Shown: positions 63,324 through 64,000 of the stretch, one piece after another
How the letters are laid out: each line of letters starts with the position of its first letter
How positions within the stretch are numbered: position 1 is the stretch's first letter
DNA from: Streptomyces anulatus
Lineage (GTDB): Bacteria; Actinomycetota; Actinomycetes; Streptomycetales; Streptomycetaceae
Assembly (NCBI RefSeq): GCF_000721175.1
Contig: NZ_JOEZ01000023.1
Location: 1-64,000 of the forward strand
DNA: 64,000 nucleotides
Direction: 5' to 3'
The notes under the pieces: model-generated
Databases searched by the model: none
The model's input: the letters and a program-made list of their open reading frames with translations, nothing else
What the model was told of the DNA's origin: nothing
Position numbers and translations under genes: made by a program

Positions 63324-64000
63324 TTGACCACGCACGCACCGCAGGCGATGCAGTCGGTGACGCTGCCGGCCTCGTTGGACGAGGCCGTGGCGGCACTCGG
63401 CGCCATGCCCGCAGCCGTTCCGGTTGCCGGCGGCACGGACCTGATGGCAGCCGTCAACAAGGGGCTGCTGCGCCCCTCGGGGCTGGTCGGCCTCGGGCGG
63501 ATCAGCGAGCTGCGCGGCTGGCACTACCAGGACGGCCACGCACTGCTCGGCGCCGGACTCACCCACGCCCGCATGGGCCGCCCCGACTTCGCCGCGCTCA
63601 TCCCCGCCCTCGCCGCCTCCGCCCGCGCCGCCGGCCCGCCCCAGATCCGCAACGCCGGCACCCTCGGCGGCAACATCGTCACCTCCGCGCCCACCGGCGA
63701 CGCCCTGCCGGTGCTGGCCGCGCTGGAGGCCGAGCTCGTCATCGCGGGCCCCGGCGGCTCGCGCCGCGAGATCCCCGTCTCGCACCTGCTGGCCGGCCGT
63801 GAACTGCTGGAGCCCGCGGAGCTGATCGGCTTCGTCCGCGTACCGCTGCTGCACGCCCCGCAGGTGTTCCTGAAGGCCACCGGCCGCACCGGCCCCGGCC
63901 GCGCCACCGCCTCGGTCGCCGTCGTCCTGGACCCGGCCCGCCGTGGCGTGCGCTGCGCGGTCGGCGCGATCGCCCCGATGCCGCTGCGCCCGCTGGAGGC
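63324..64000 (+). CDS. FAD-binding subunit of a molybdopterin dehydrogenase (xanthine dehydrogenase type), partial
   Basis: About 225 residues are visible before the right edge. PVAGGTDLMAAVNKG (FAD loop), GLGRISELRG and PPQIRNAGTLGGNIVTSAPTGD (second FAD contact) are the hallmark motifs of CoxM/XdhB-type subunits. This subunit passes electrons from the [2Fe-2S] centres to FAD. TTG 63324 is preferred (AAGGGG about eight bases upstream); ATG 63348 is possible. The [2Fe-2S] and molybdenum subunits would be expected downstream, outside the window. Substrate unknown. Confidence 0.85.
   Translation, partial: MTTHAPQAMQSVTLPASLDEAVAALGAMPAAVPVAGGTDLMAAVNKGLLRPSGLVGLGRISELRGWHYQDGHALLGAGLTHARMGRPDFAALIPALAASARAAGPPQIRNAGTLGGNIVTSAPTGDALPVLAALEAELVIAGPGGSRREIPVSHLLAGRELLEPAELIGFVRVPLLHAPQVFLKATGRTGPGRATASVAVVLDPARRGVRCAVGAIAPMPLRPLE

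Overview
The window is chromosomal DNA from a Streptomyces species or a very close relative. The G+C content and GC-rich third codon positions are extreme, GTG and TTG starts are used freely, and several starts sit a few bases downstream of a TAnnnT hexamer with no Shine-Dalgarno. The gene order (two Ser/Thr kinases - prfB - ftsEX - S41 peptidase - smpB - ssrA - matAB-like genes - nitrate transporter - sigU-like gene - malic enzyme - HU - murA) matches my memory of the Streptomyces coelicolor core chromosome. Gene names resting on that synteny were not searched.

Region 1 (1-18.2 kb) is a cell-surface glycopolymer locus. Five proteins carry a CDP-glycerol glycerophosphotransferase (TagF/TagB-like) domain, four of them joined to an intact or degenerate family-2 glycosyltransferase domain. 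Around them lie a family-4 glycosyltransferase, two SAM-dependent methyltransferases (one TylF/MycF-like) and a membrane protein that looks internally deleted. Several copies depart from the family in conserved residues, so this is a diversified set rather than simple duplicates.

Region 2 (18.3-22.4 kb, minus strand) is a binding-protein-dependent sugar ABC importer. One permease carries an unusual inserted domain of about 150 residues. A five-copy 33-34 bp repeat separates the operon from the next gene.

Region 3 (22.4-36.7 kb) holds an FHA-domain FtsK/EssC-like ATPase divergent from two Ser/Thr kinases (pkaA, pkaB), then prfB, a sortase-anchored repeat protein (LAETG signal), a small zinc-ribbon membrane protein, ftsE-ftsX, a PDZ/S41 peptidase with a rare TTA codon, smpB and the tmRNA gene. 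Strong hairpin terminators separate these units.

Region 4 (36.7-48.3 kb) holds an MFS transporter divergent from a LysR regulator with a T-N11-A operator, the extracellular-glycan genes matA-matB with a coupled acyltransferase, the nitrate transporter and HemD-like regulator pair (narK, nnaR), two acetyltransferases converging with overlapping 3' ends, and a CGNR zinc-finger regulator.

Region 5 (48.3-57.9 kb) holds an ECF sigma factor and its zinc anti-sigma factor, a HelD-type RNA polymerase motor ATPase, a malic enzyme behind a long leader with a riboswitch-like fold and terminator, HU, a frameshifted AraC-family remnant, murA, a YqgE protein and a DUF3039 protein.

Region 6 (57.9-64 kb) is an aminosugar-type ABC importer operon ending in a GH20 beta-N-acetylhexosaminidase. 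A near-perfect DasR box lies in its promoter region, flanked by two copies of a second, unassigned inverted repeat. The window ends inside a molybdopterin-dehydrogenase FAD-binding subunit gene.

I found no tRNA or rRNA genes, CRISPR array, insertion sequence or prophage. The best leads for undescribed biology are the leader RNA of the malic enzyme gene, the paired operators around the DasR box, the inserted permease domain and the diverged glycerophosphotransferase family.
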